A DNA stretch of 64,000 nt from Clostridioides difficile (GTDB taxonomy: Bacteria; Bacillota; Clostridia; Peptostreptococcales; Peptostreptococcaceae). The translations under genes were made by a program, and so were the position numbers. Positions within the stretch are counted from its first letter, which is position 1. Each line of letters starts with the position of its first letter. The stretch lies in contig JABBZI010000020.1 of NCBI GenBank assembly GCA_012955965.1, positions 16,954-80,953 of the forward strand, in the 5' to 3' direction. Positions 54,745 through 63,051 of this stretch are shown one piece after another. Below the pieces are notes generated by a model. That model saw only the letters and a program-made list of their open reading frames with translations, had not been told where the DNA came from and did not search any database.

Positions 54745-56121
54745 TTAACCAACCATAATTTTGCCTTCTGCATATCTAACTGGTTGACTCTTTCTTCTAC
54801 CTCCAGAAAGTATCGCCATAAATAAAGTAAGAGAACCAACTCTACCCATAAACATAAAGATTATTATTATAATCTTTCCTAAAGCATTTAAGTTTGGACT
54901 TCCAGCTAAACTTGAACCAACTGTAGCAAGTGCTGATGTAACCTCAAATGCTGATTGAACTAATGTAAAATTAGGCTGAGTTATTGAAATAATCAAAGTT
55001 CCAAAAATAACTGCTGATATACTAATTACAAATATACCTAGAGATTTTTTTATAGTTGCTGGAGCTAATCTTCTTTCAAAAGCTTCTATATCTGATTTTC
55101 CTGATATAAAACTTCTAACAGTAATTATTAAAACAGCCAATGTTGTAGTTTTTATACCTCCACCAGTAGATGCAGGTGATGCTCCAATAAACATCAAAAT
55201 TATCATTATAAATATACTACTTTCTTGTAAAGTAGCTAAATCAAGTGTATTAAACCCAGCAGTTCTTGCTGTTACTGATTGAAATATTGCTGATAATACT
55301 TTACCCTTTAAGGGCAAGTCTGCCATAGTGGCTTTTTGATTAAATTCTATAAGAAAAATAAATAATGCACCGACTATAATAAGTGTCGCAGTTGAAAATA
55401 AGACAACTTTAGAATGCACATTTAATTTTGATAATCTTCTTTTTCTTACAATATCAAGTACAACTGGGAATCCTAGTCCCCCAAACACTATAAGTGAAGA
55501 AATAGTCATTGATACTGTAAAGTTATTTACATAAGAATTTAGCGATGTAAATGGTCCACTTACACTTCCCATCAAATCAAATCCGGCATTACAAAACGCT
55601 GATATTGCGTGAAATACACTATACCATATCCCTCTAGATAAACCAAATTGTGGAATAAAGACAGTTGATAAAATCAGTGCACCTATTCCTTCTATTGTTA
55701 TAGTTATTATCAATACAAATCTTGTAAGTTTTACAAGACCCGACAAATCAGCTTGATTCAATGATTCTTGTATTAATAGCCTTTCTCTTAGTTGTATTTT
55801 TTTTCGTGCCATAAGTGAAAACATTGTGGCTACAGTCATAAATCCAAGCCCACCAATTTGTATCAATGTTATTATAACTATCTGTCCAAATAAACTCCAA
55901 TAAGTTGCTGTATCTACCATAACTAGACCAGTGACACAAACCGCTGAGGTAGCCGTAAATAGAGCATTTAATAACCCTATACTTTCTCTACTCTGTGACG
56001 CTATCGGGAGCGTCAACAGCAATGCTCCAATTACAATAATCGCTGCAAACCCAGATACCATTATTTGAGTAGGTCGCATTCCATCTGCGTAGAGAATAAG
56101 TCTTCTAACTATTGTTTTCAA
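54745..56121 (-). CDS. ktrB: KtrB/TrkH-type potassium transporter subunit
   Basis: The 458-residue integral membrane product has four M1-P-M2 repeats. Filter-like segments with the key glycine are TSAVCVTGLVMV, SAFCNAGFDLMG, SVTARTAGFNTLD and SALATVGSSLAG. It passes K+ (usually with Na+ coupling) under control of KtrA. I start it at the TTG at 56121, 11 bases after AAGGAGG; no ATG is nearer. I looked for a ydaO-type c-di-AMP riboswitch upstream and saw none. Confidence 0.93.
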   Translation of the reverse strand: MKTIVRRLILYADGMRPTQIMVSGFAAIIVIGALLLTLPIASQSRESIGLLNALFTATSAVCVTGLVMVDTATYWSLFGQIVIITLIQIGGLGFMTVATMFSLMARKKIQLRERLLIQESLNQADLSGLVKLTRFVLIITITIEGIGALILSTVFIPQFGLSRGIWYSVFHAISAFCNAGFDLMGSVSGPFTSLNSYVNNFTVSMTISSLIVFGGLGFPVVLDIVRKRRLSKLNVHSKVVLFSTATLIIVGALFIFLIEFNQKATMADLPLKGKVLSAIFQSVTARTAGFNTLDLATLQESSIFIMIILMFIGASPASTGGGIKTTTLAVLIITVRSFISGKSDIEAFERRLAPATIKKSLGIFVISISAVIFGTLIISITQPNFTLVQSAFEVTSALATVGSSLAGSPNLNALGKIIIIIFMFMGRVGSLTLFMAILSGGRRKSQPVRYAEGKIMVG

Positions 56122-56549
56122 CTTTCTTTATACCTCCTTAACATAAAATCACTACTGTTAAGACCTTTAATTTGTTTATTTTTAGAGCTTTTCTCTAAAT
56201 TATTATTCTATTATAGTATAAATATTGTATAAAGACAATGATATGAATTTTTATAATTCTTGTTTGGAATATTTCAAATTTTTATATATATCTTTAAATT
56301 TAAATTATATCAAAAACATCTATATTTTTTACATATAATAGGTCTAAAACTATCATAGTTTTTACTGTTTTGTACTTAAAATTTATTTATCATTTTATCA
56401 ATATAAATTTCATATACTTTTTTGAAGTTAAATTTTTTATATTATTTATAATCTTGTATATATCTTTATGTTAAATTTTCTTAACATGCATTTTTTATAT
56501 TTAATATAGTAAAATAATTAATAACTATATCCATGATTGGAGGATTTTT
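56122..56549. promoter_or_regulatory. Divergent promoter region with palindrome
   Basis: Between ktrB and the M3 peptidase gene lies a plausible plus-strand promoter: TTAACA (56481-56486), 18-base spacer, TATAGT (56505-56510). ATGTTAA (56468-56474) and TTAACAT (56481-56487) form a dyad overlapping the -35 and may be an operator for the peptidase gene. I see no gene in the gap. Confidence 0.45.
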
Positions 56550-58292
56550 ATGATTAAATCCAGGAAGAAAATATTTATTTCCCTAATTTTAATTGCAGTT
56601 TTTATTATATTTGCATCATACATAAGAAATTATACTAATAACGCAAAAAAAGATTCGGTTAGAGGAACTGTTCCTTTTGAAAAAATGGAATATAAACGTC
56701 CAAATATAAAGTCAATTTGCGAAAATATTAACACATATAACGACAAACTTTTAACATCTAAAACCGCTAAGGAGCAATTAATTTTATTTAATGATGTTGA
56801 TAAGATTTATCAAGATTTTTACAGTACACTTACTATAGCAAAAATTAGAAACAATATAGATTCATCAGATGAGTTTTACTCTAAAGAATACAAATATCTT
56901 ATGAGTAAATCAGTAGATGTTGACATGGCATATAAAGATTTTCAGGATATATTTGTAACTTCTAAGTTTTCTAAGGAATTAGAAAAAGAACTTGGAAAAG
57001 ATACCTTTGATTATTTAAAAAACATTGGAAAACTTAATTCTAAAGAAGTTAAAAGTTTACTTAAAAAGGAGCAAGACCTAGTTGTAAAATATGAAGACTT
57101 ACTATCTAAATCTACAGTACCAATGGATGGTATAGAGACAGACTTTGAAGAAGCATTATCAACGCCAAACCTTAAGCCAGAAGAATATGTAAAAATTTAT
57201 TCAGATTACTTAAAAAAATACAACCCTATATTTGGCAATATCTTTTTAGAGCTTGTTCAGACAAGAACTGAGATAGCAAGCAAACTGGGATTTAAGAATT
57301 ATATAGATTATGCTTATATGAACTTAAATAAAGACTATTCTCAAGAAGAAGCAAAAAAATTTAGAAAAGATGTAAAAGAGTACATAGTTCCATTATATAG
57401 AGAGATTTCATCAATACCTTCTGATTCTTCTATCTATACTAAGGTATATAAAAATCGTTCATTTAGGAAATTTGACAAGGTACTTGAAGATATATCTCCA
57501 AAATTAAAAGAGAGTTTTAGCTATATGAAAAAATATGACTTGTATGATTATTCTTCTGGTAAGAATAAATCTCCTGGAGGATATACTACGTATATAACTA
57601 AGTACAACGCACCTTTTTTATTCAATACATGGGACAATTCTTTTTTAGGTGTCACTAGTTTTGCCCATGAGTTTGGTCATTTTTATAATTACTACAACAG
57701 TGTTAATCTAAATAACAAGATACAGCCAAGTATAGATATATGCGAAGTTCATTCAACATCTTTAGAAATTTTATTTTACAAATATTTTGATGATTTTTTT
57801 GGTAAGAAATCTGAAGCTATAAAAAAAGAACACTTATCAATTGTTCTAAACACTATTATTGATGCTTGTCTTTATGATGAATTTCAAGAAATTATATACA
57901 AAAATCCATATATGAACTTAAATGATATAAATAAATTATTTTTTGACTTAGAAGAAGAATATGGAGTCTCCAACAATGTACTAAAAGAAAAGAATGCTCC
58001 GTTTTGGATACTTGTATCTCACAACTTCCAAGTTCCTTTTTATTACTTGAGTTATGGTCTTGCATCTGATATATCACTTCAGATATGGCAATTGTCACAA
58101 GATGATTATAGAAAAGCAGTTAATGTGTACATGGATTTTTTAAATCAGAATACAGATGCTGGATTTAAAGATGTTGTAGAAAAAGTAAACTTACAATTAC
58201 CCTTCCAAAATGGAAATTTAGAAGATATAAGTTCTACTTTATATGATTATTTTGGTATAGATAATCCACTTGAATTAAAAAATGTTTCTTAA
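56550..58292 (+). CDS. Exported/membrane-anchored M3 family oligopeptidase
   Basis: The 580-residue product is an M3 (PepF/thimet type) zinc peptidase with HEFGH at 373-377 and a downstream zinc-ligand segment ICEVHSTSLE near 400. Unlike most M3 enzymes, which are cytoplasmic, it begins with a basic stretch and a hydrophobic segment (residues about 7-24), so it is probably anchored on or exported across the membrane. A large helical domain precedes the catalytic part, as in the family. GGAGGA precedes the ATG. It is single and ends before a terminator. Confidence 0.88.
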   Translation: MIKSRKKIFISLILIAVFIIFASYIRNYTNNAKKDSVRGTVPFEKMEYKRPNIKSICENINTYNDKLLTSKTAKEQLILFNDVDKIYQDFYSTLTIAKIRNNIDSSDEFYSKEYKYLMSKSVDVDMAYKDFQDIFVTSKFSKELEKELGKDTFDYLKNIGKLNSKEVKSLLKKEQDLVVKYEDLLSKSTVPMDGIETDFEEALSTPNLKPEEYVKIYSDYLKKYNPIFGNIFLELVQTRTEIASKLGFKNYIDYAYMNLNKDYSQEEAKKFRKDVKEYIVPLYREISSIPSDSSIYTKVYKNRSFRKFDKVLEDISPKLKESFSYMKKYDLYDYSSGKNKSPGGYTTYITKYNAPFLFNTWDNSFLGVTSFAHEFGHFYNYYNSVNLNNKIQPSIDICEVHSTSLEILFYKYFDDFFGKKSEAIKKEHLSIVLNTIIDACLYDEFQEIIYKNPYMNLNDINKLFFDLEEEYGVSNNVLKEKNAPFWILVSHNFQVPFYYLSYGLASDISLQIWQLSQDDYRKAVNVYMDFLNQNTDAGFKDVVEKVNLQLPFQNGNLEDISSTLYDYFGIDNPLELKNVS

Positions 58293-58418
58293 TCTATAGT
58301 ACTCAATTTACAATACTCATTTTGATATTCATTTTAATACTCATCAATACTAAATACACAATTACTATTTAATAATTAACACTAACTACCTAATTACAGT
58401 TTAATAAAATACACTGAT

Positions 58419-58469
58419 AAAACATCAGCAATTCCAAAAGCTCTAGTCTTTAGAATTTCTGATGTTTTA
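58419..58469. terminator. Terminator between convergent genes
   Basis: AAACATCAG/CTGATGTTT with an inner AATTC/GAATT forms a long stem with A- and T-rich flanks, serving the M3 gene and probably the small membrane protein gene. Confidence 0.8.
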
Positions 58470-58514
58470 TCTATTAATAATGATTGATTGTATTATTTAT
58501 TTTTAATGATATTA

Positions 58515-58709
58515 TTATTTTTTTACATACATAATTAAAAGAACTATTGAAATCACTAAAAATACACCTGTAATAATAGCACTATTCATATGAAACTTAA
58601 TAGAGCTTGCATCTGTCACCTTATTATTCTTAATCCAAAAACCACAAATCATTGTTGAAAAAAAAAGTAAAGCAGTAATAATACTTGAACCAATAGTTAT
58701 AATTTTCAT
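58515..58709 (-). CDS. Small two-span membrane protein
   Basis: The 64-residue product is two hydrophobic helices (about 5-26 and 43-62) joined by a short polar turn. I do not recognise it. Its ATG overlaps the stop of the TetR regulator gene by four bases, so it is translationally coupled to the regulator. It may be the regulated target or a partner in membrane-stress sensing, by inference only. Confidence 0.72.
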   Translation of the reverse strand: MKIITIGSSIITALLFFSTMICGFWIKNNKVTDASSIKFHMNSAIITGVFLVISIVLLIMYVKK

Positions 58710-59287
58710 TTTACATCACCATTCCCTCTAATAATATTTTCTATTAAAATATCAATAAAACTATCTCGCTGATGTTTATTCTTTACATTTATACCACTAT
58801 ATAATTGAAATGCATCTGGTGATAATGCAGCGACCTGTATCGGCAAAATAATTTGTAAAGCAATAGTTCTTAAACTCATTTCATCTTTTTCACTTCCAAA
58901 AATTTTTCTAAGCATAGGTACAAGAGCAAGTTCTGCTTGCATATCGCCATTAGATATACATTGATTTACCATAAAGGTAAGCATCTTTTCATAATGTAAC
59001 CCAATATCACATAGTTTCTTTAGTAAATTTTTCAAATCTTCAATAGGTCTTAGAGTATATACAGTATCATCATATAACTCTGCTACAACATTTGACATTA
59101 CCTCTCCGATTGCAATGCTTAACAAATTATCCTTAGTTTTAAAATGATAATTTATTAGACCAACCCCAACATTTGCACGCTCAGCGATTTGTCGAACTGT
59201 AACCTTATCAACATCATCTACCTCATCCAAAATATTCAATGTAACTTCAATTATACGTTCTCTCGCATCCTTATCATTACTTTTCAT
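58706..59287 (-). CDS. TetR/AcrR family regulator
   Basis: The product (193 residues from the ATG at 59287) has an N-terminal helix-turn-helix with VTVRQIAERANVGVGLINYHFKTKDNLL near 28-55 and a helical ligand domain. It probably represses its own operon. A TTG start at 59305 would place the GGAGG ribosome site inside the gene. A strong sigma-A promoter and a 14-bp palindrome lie directly upstream. The gene is divergent from a MerR regulator gene. Confidence 0.9.
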   Translation of the reverse strand: MKSNDKDARERIIEVTLNILDEVDDVDKVTVRQIAERANVGVGLINYHFKTKDNLLSIAIGEVMSNVVAELYDDTVYTLRPIEDLKNLLKKLCDIGLHYEKMLTFMVNQCISNGDMQAELALVPMLRKIFGSEKDEMSLRTIALQIILPIQVAALSPDAFQLYSGINVKNKHQRDSFIDILIENIIRGNGDVK

Positions 59288-59320
59288 AATACACCTCCAA
59301 AACAATCAACATTTTCAGTT

Positions 59321-59361
59321 CTGAACATGTTCAGTATAATATTTTTTTTAATATATGTCAA
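59321..59361 (-). promoter_or_regulatory. TetR promoter with palindromic operator
   Basis: On the minus strand TTGACA (complement 59356-59361) and TATACT (59333-59338) are spaced by 17 bases, a near-consensus sigma-A promoter. The perfect palindrome CTGAACATGTTCAG (59321-59334) overlaps the -10 and start region, the expected place for an autorepressor operator. Confidence 0.75.
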
Positions 59362-59372
59362 CACAATTTTAA

Positions 59373-59403
59373 TTGACTCTAACATTATGACATAGTTTAT
59401 ATT
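59373..59403 (+). promoter_or_regulatory. MerR-type promoter with 19-bp spacer
   Basis: TTGACT (59373-59378) and TATATT (59398-59403) are separated by 19 bases, the over-long spacing characteristic of promoters activated by MerR proteins. It lies about 40 bases before the MerR gene. Confidence 0.55.
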
Positions 59404-59443
59404 AATAGTAAGACACAAACACCTTTATAAAGGAGGTACAAAC

Positions 59444-60262
59444 ATGTTTAAGATAGGTGATTTCTCAAAACTAAGTAAAATTAGCATTCGTATGCTACGT
59501 CATTATGATGAAATTGGACTTTTAACACCAAGTCATACAAATAAATCTAATGGATATAGATACTATAGTGCAGACCAACTTTCAACAGCAAATCGAATCC
59601 ATGCACTAAAAGATATGGGTTTTAGCTTATATTCTATAAAAGAAATTTTGACAGAATACAATGATAAAGAAAGTCTAATAAAATATTTAAATATTCATCA
59701 CTCTCAAGTAAAAGAACAATTAGAGGATATACAGAGAAAGATACTTAAGATAGAAAATACTATTAAAATAATTGGAAGGAATGATAATATGAACAATTGT
59801 GATGTAACTATAAAGAATTTTTCACCAAAATATATGATGACTCTTAGAAAGGTTATATCAACTTATAAAGATGAAGGTCTCTTATGGCATCAGTCGTTTT
59901 TAGAGACAAAAGAGCAAAATATCCAACTTGAATATCCTAATCATTCTAAAGCAGTCTTTTATGATACAGGATATCAAGAAGATTATGTCGATGTTGAAGT
60001 ACAAGTTGCTGTATATGGAAAATATAATGATACTGAACATGTTAGATTTAAGACTGTACCAAGCGTGACTGCTGCAACTTCTATAGTTAAAGGAAATTTC
60101 AATCAACTTACAGATACTTGTGAGGCTATTGGTAATTGGATATCAGACAATAATTATGAAATGGATGGTCCTATGTTTAATATTTATCATATAGGTCCTG
60201 ATAAGGATAATAATCCTGATAATTGGGTAACAGAGGTATGTTTCCCAGTAAAAAAAATATAA
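59444..60262 (+). CDS. MerR family regulator with GyrI-like effector domain
   Basis: The 272-residue product has a MerR winged-helix domain at the N-terminus (MFKIGDFSKLSKISIRMLRHYDEIGLL, 1-27, then NGYRYYSADQL), a dimerising coiled coil (about 75-115), and a C-terminal GyrI-like/AraC effector-binding domain (about 120-270). BmrR-type proteins of this layout sense drugs or lipophilic ligands and distort long-spacer promoters. No efflux gene is adjacent. AAAGGAGG precedes the ATG. Confidence 0.9.
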   Translation: MFKIGDFSKLSKISIRMLRHYDEIGLLTPSHTNKSNGYRYYSADQLSTANRIHALKDMGFSLYSIKEILTEYNDKESLIKYLNIHHSQVKEQLEDIQRKILKIENTIKIIGRNDNMNNCDVTIKNFSPKYMMTLRKVISTYKDEGLLWHQSFLETKEQNIQLEYPNHSKAVFYDTGYQEDYVDVEVQVAVYGKYNDTEHVRFKTVPSVTAATSIVKGNFNQLTDTCEAIGNWISDNNYEMDGPMFNIYHIGPDKDNNPDNWVTEVCFPVKKI

Positions 60263-60298
60263 CTCTATCTTGTATTTTAATATGATAGCATTTTAAAA

Positions 60299-60338
60299 AG
60301 TAAAGTACAAACAATGGCTTTGTACTCTACTCTTTTTT
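60299..60338 (+). terminator. Terminator of the merR gene
   Basis: AGTAAAGTACAAA and TTTGTACTCTACT pair with one mismatch, followed by CTTTTTT. Confidence 0.85.
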
Positions 60339-60405
60339 AATCCAAATAGAGCTATATCGTCTTTTAATTTAAATAAAGCTATGTTATTAATAAAAAACAA
60401 ACTTA

Positions 60406-61185
60406 TTATGCCTTGATATGCTGTTGTTTTAACCAAACCTTCATCACCATCTTTTGTGGCAATAGTTTTGCTAGTACATGACTGGATTTTGTATTGATAC
60501 CATACACAGAAATATCCTTATTTTTCTTTGTATCTTTCAAAGCCTTTCTAGCAACAACATCTGGTGTTACTATACCTGAGAATTTTTTTGTTCCTTTTTT
60601 TGCTTTAACTATACCTCTTTCAAATAGATTTGTACTCATCCACCCTGGACATATAGCAATTGCATTTATCCCCTTATCTTTAAGTTCAACATTTAATGCT
60701 CTTGTGTAATTTCTTACAAATGCTTTAGTTGAACTATAAATATTTTGATATGGTAATGGTTGGAATGATGCTTGAGAAGAAACATTTATAATATGGCTCC
60801 CCCTTTTCATATATGGGATACATATAAGACCCATTGCCACAACAGCAGTAATATTTAAATCAATCATATTGATAGATTCATCTATGCTCAAATCATCATA
60901 TGAACAGAATTTTGCAAAACCTGCATTATTTACAAGGTATTTTATACATATATCTTCTTTATTTAAAAATGTCCCAACTTCTTTTACTTCTTCTAGTTTG
61001 GACAAATCTTTTGAAAAAATTTTTATCTTACTTCCAAATTCATCTATTAATTGATTTAATCGCTCTTTGTTTCTTGCAATTGCCCATATTTCTGTTATTT
61101 CTTCTTCATTTACCAATAATTTCAGAAATTCTTTGCCAAACCCACTATTCGCTCCAGTTACAATTGCAATATTCTTCTGACTCAT
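60406..61185 (-). CDS. Short-chain dehydrogenase/reductase
   Basis: The 259-residue product is a classical SDR: NAD(P)-binding TGANSGFG (10-17), NNAG at about 87-90, catalytic Ser in INVSSQASF near 138 and YSSTK near 151-155. Substrate is unknown. The C-terminus (MVMKVWLKQQHIKA) is basic and amphipathic and may touch the membrane. It is a single gene with GGAGAC before the ATG. Confidence 0.9.
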   Translation of the reverse strand: MSQKNIAIVTGANSGFGKEFLKLLVNEEEITEIWAIARNKERLNQLIDEFGSKIKIFSKDLSKLEEVKEVGTFLNKEDICIKYLVNNAGFAKFCSYDDLSIDESINMIDLNITAVVAMGLICIPYMKRGSHIINVSSQASFQPLPYQNIYSSTKAFVRNYTRALNVELKDKGINAIAICPGWMSTNLFERGIVKAKKGTKKFSGIVTPDVVARKALKDTKKNKDISVYGINTKSSHVLAKLLPQKMVMKVWLKQQHIKA

Positions 61186-61490
61186 AATTTGTCTCCTTTT
61201 CTATTGAGTTTATATATTTAGACTTATATTTTGCAAATTAAACTTGCTATATTCAAGAGTTATATCTATATTACTTTCAATGTATAAAGTAGCCTTAATT
61301 TTACTGACTTTTCCAAACTTATATTATAAATACTCTCTTTCCAACTTAAAGAATATTTTTTAAACAATAAAACTACTTTTTAGTATGTATCTATAACTAA
61401 GTATTACAAAGCTAGATTCAATATAAATGAAAAAGAGGCTTATCCCTATTGTGAGATAGCCCCTTTTTTATATTATTTAGTACTTACTTT
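61186..61490. other. AT-rich spacer
   Basis: About 305 bases with no gene. Only the terminator at 61431-61470 is recognisable; the SDR promoter must lie in the left part. Confidence 0.5.
61431..61470 (-). terminator. Terminator of the beta-helix gene pair
   Basis: AAAGAGGCTTATC and GATAGCCCCTTT pair with minor mismatches, with A/T runs on both sides. It lies just after the stop at 61491. Confidence 0.75.
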
Positions 61491-62903
61491 TTAAAATTTG
61501 ATAGAGGTCTCAGGTTTAGGAACTTCATAATAATATACATTTTCTTTTCCAATAAGTTTCGAACCAATTTTTTCCCATTCTCCTCCATAGGTAGATTTTA
61601 TTTGAGAAACATCTGAATCTAGTGATTTAGCAATAAGACCTTGTTGAGCTCTGAATATATATTTTTTTTCATCATCAGTGCCAGTTTTGAAACTCAACTT
61701 ATAATTATCCAATAATAATAAATTCTCATTTTTACGATATGACCTCGTGTTAATTCCATTAACAATTTCTGGAATAGATGAATCAATAAATATATAATCA
61801 TTGAAATTATTTTGTAATCTTAAATTTCCACCTCCATGTACTGCTTTTACTATATAATCATAAGCATCTATATTGCATTTCAATGTAGACTTTATCATAT
61901 AATAAGTTTTAAACACATAAACTTTATGCTTATATTCTAATCCATCATCCCAGTTATCTCTATTATCACTAACTAAATTAACATAACAATTTTTAAACTG
62001 ATTTCCATAAAACAATGAATATGCTTCCTCAACTCTATCCTCATCTTTTATATCTAAATAAGTATCATAATCTGTATTATAATAAAGTTGCCCACATCTT
62101 CTTATAATCCCAGATATGGATGTATTAATAATTGTGTCAAATGCAAATCCACAATGTCCACATTGATCAATAGTAATATTATTAATCTTATAACTACCAC
62201 CACCCTTACTTCGAAGACCTACTTCTTGTATTTTTTCGATTTTGATATTATTTAGACTAGCCCCTACTTTAATTTCCATACCTTTCTTACATTTAGATAT
62301 TCTACTGTTGGAAATAATTATGTCATTTCCTAAATCAATACCTAATCCACAAGATGACACTGTAATGTCATTTACTATTGAATAGTAAGGGATTTGAATT
62401 CCTGTACCTGAAAAACCAGTTATATAAAGTCCTTCATAATGTCCTAGACCTTTAGCGTCAGTAGTACATGTAATAGCTGATACATTATCTAGTGATTTAT
62501 TATCACTATTTTTCTTAATGTCTATTTCATAGTGATAATGCGGTTTTCCTTTTGTTGGTGGTTCATCATGAACAAGTATACTGCAACTATCAGAATAAAA
62601 ACTTATATTTTTAATACATTGCTTTCTTCCTGTCAATGTAACAATACTCATATTAGGAACTCCACTTGTTATAAATTGTGTAGCTTCTGTTGATGAATCA
62701 GAATCCCCTAGTAATGTAGTTTCTTTATCAATCGTAATACCAGTTTTAAATAAATACTTGCCTTTTGGGAAATATAAAACACAAAATTCTGTTTCATTAA
62801 TAATCTTCTGTACAAGAGGTCCTACATCTTTTGTACCATCGTTTTTAATATCAGGCTCCCTTTTTAATACGTTAATCCATTCTTTATACTTAATTTCTTC
62901 CAT
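61491..62903 (-). CDS. Right-handed beta-helix (pectate-lyase-like) protein
   Basis: The 470-residue product starts with a Pectate_lyase_3-type segment, NDGTKDVGPLVQKI (about 21-34) then VLYFPKGKYLFKTGITI. Short repeating strands (about 85-290) typical of a parallel beta-helix follow, then a globular C-terminal part. Conserved cysteines occur in ITIDQCGHCGFAFD and RCGQLYYN. No signal peptide is present, which recalls phage tail-spike or secretion-independent proteins more than an exported lyase, and no lyase catalytic set is evident. It is a clear paralogue of the next gene. Function is unknown. Confidence 0.7.
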   Translation of the reverse strand: MEEIKYKEWINVLKREPDIKNDGTKDVGPLVQKIINETEFCVLYFPKGKYLFKTGITIDKETTLLGDSDSSTEATQFITSGVPNMSIVTLTGRKQCIKNISFYSDSCSILVHDEPPTKGKPHYHYEIDIKKNSDNKSLDNVSAITCTTDAKGLGHYEGLYITGFSGTGIQIPYYSIVNDITVSSCGLGIDLGNDIIISNSRISKCKKGMEIKVGASLNNIKIEKIQEVGLRSKGGGSYKINNITIDQCGHCGFAFDTIINTSISGIIRRCGQLYYNTDYDTYLDIKDEDRVEEAYSLFYGNQFKNCYVNLVSDNRDNWDDGLEYKHKVYVFKTYYMIKSTLKCNIDAYDYIVKAVHGGGNLRLQNNFNDYIFIDSSIPEIVNGINTRSYRKNENLLLLDNYKLSFKTGTDDEKKYIFRAQQGLIAKSLDSDVSQIKSTYGGEWEKIGSKLIGKENVYYYEVPKPETSIKF

Positions 62904-63051
62904 AATATTATCTATTCCTTTCTTAATTTACTCAATACCAAAATATTATATTAAATAGATTTTTTATTTCTACTAATTTGACTATATAAAACTTATACAA
63001 GCTAATAACTATACTATTATAAAAATATTTATTTAAGTGTAATATACTTGT

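Noticed and set aside
55748..55939. Minus-strand 63-codon frame within ktrB
   Set aside because: It is an alternative frame inside a well-supported membrane protein gene.
56122..56549. c-di-AMP (ydaO) riboswitch before ktrB
   Set aside because: Expected in some relatives, but no conserved ydaO motifs are visible here.
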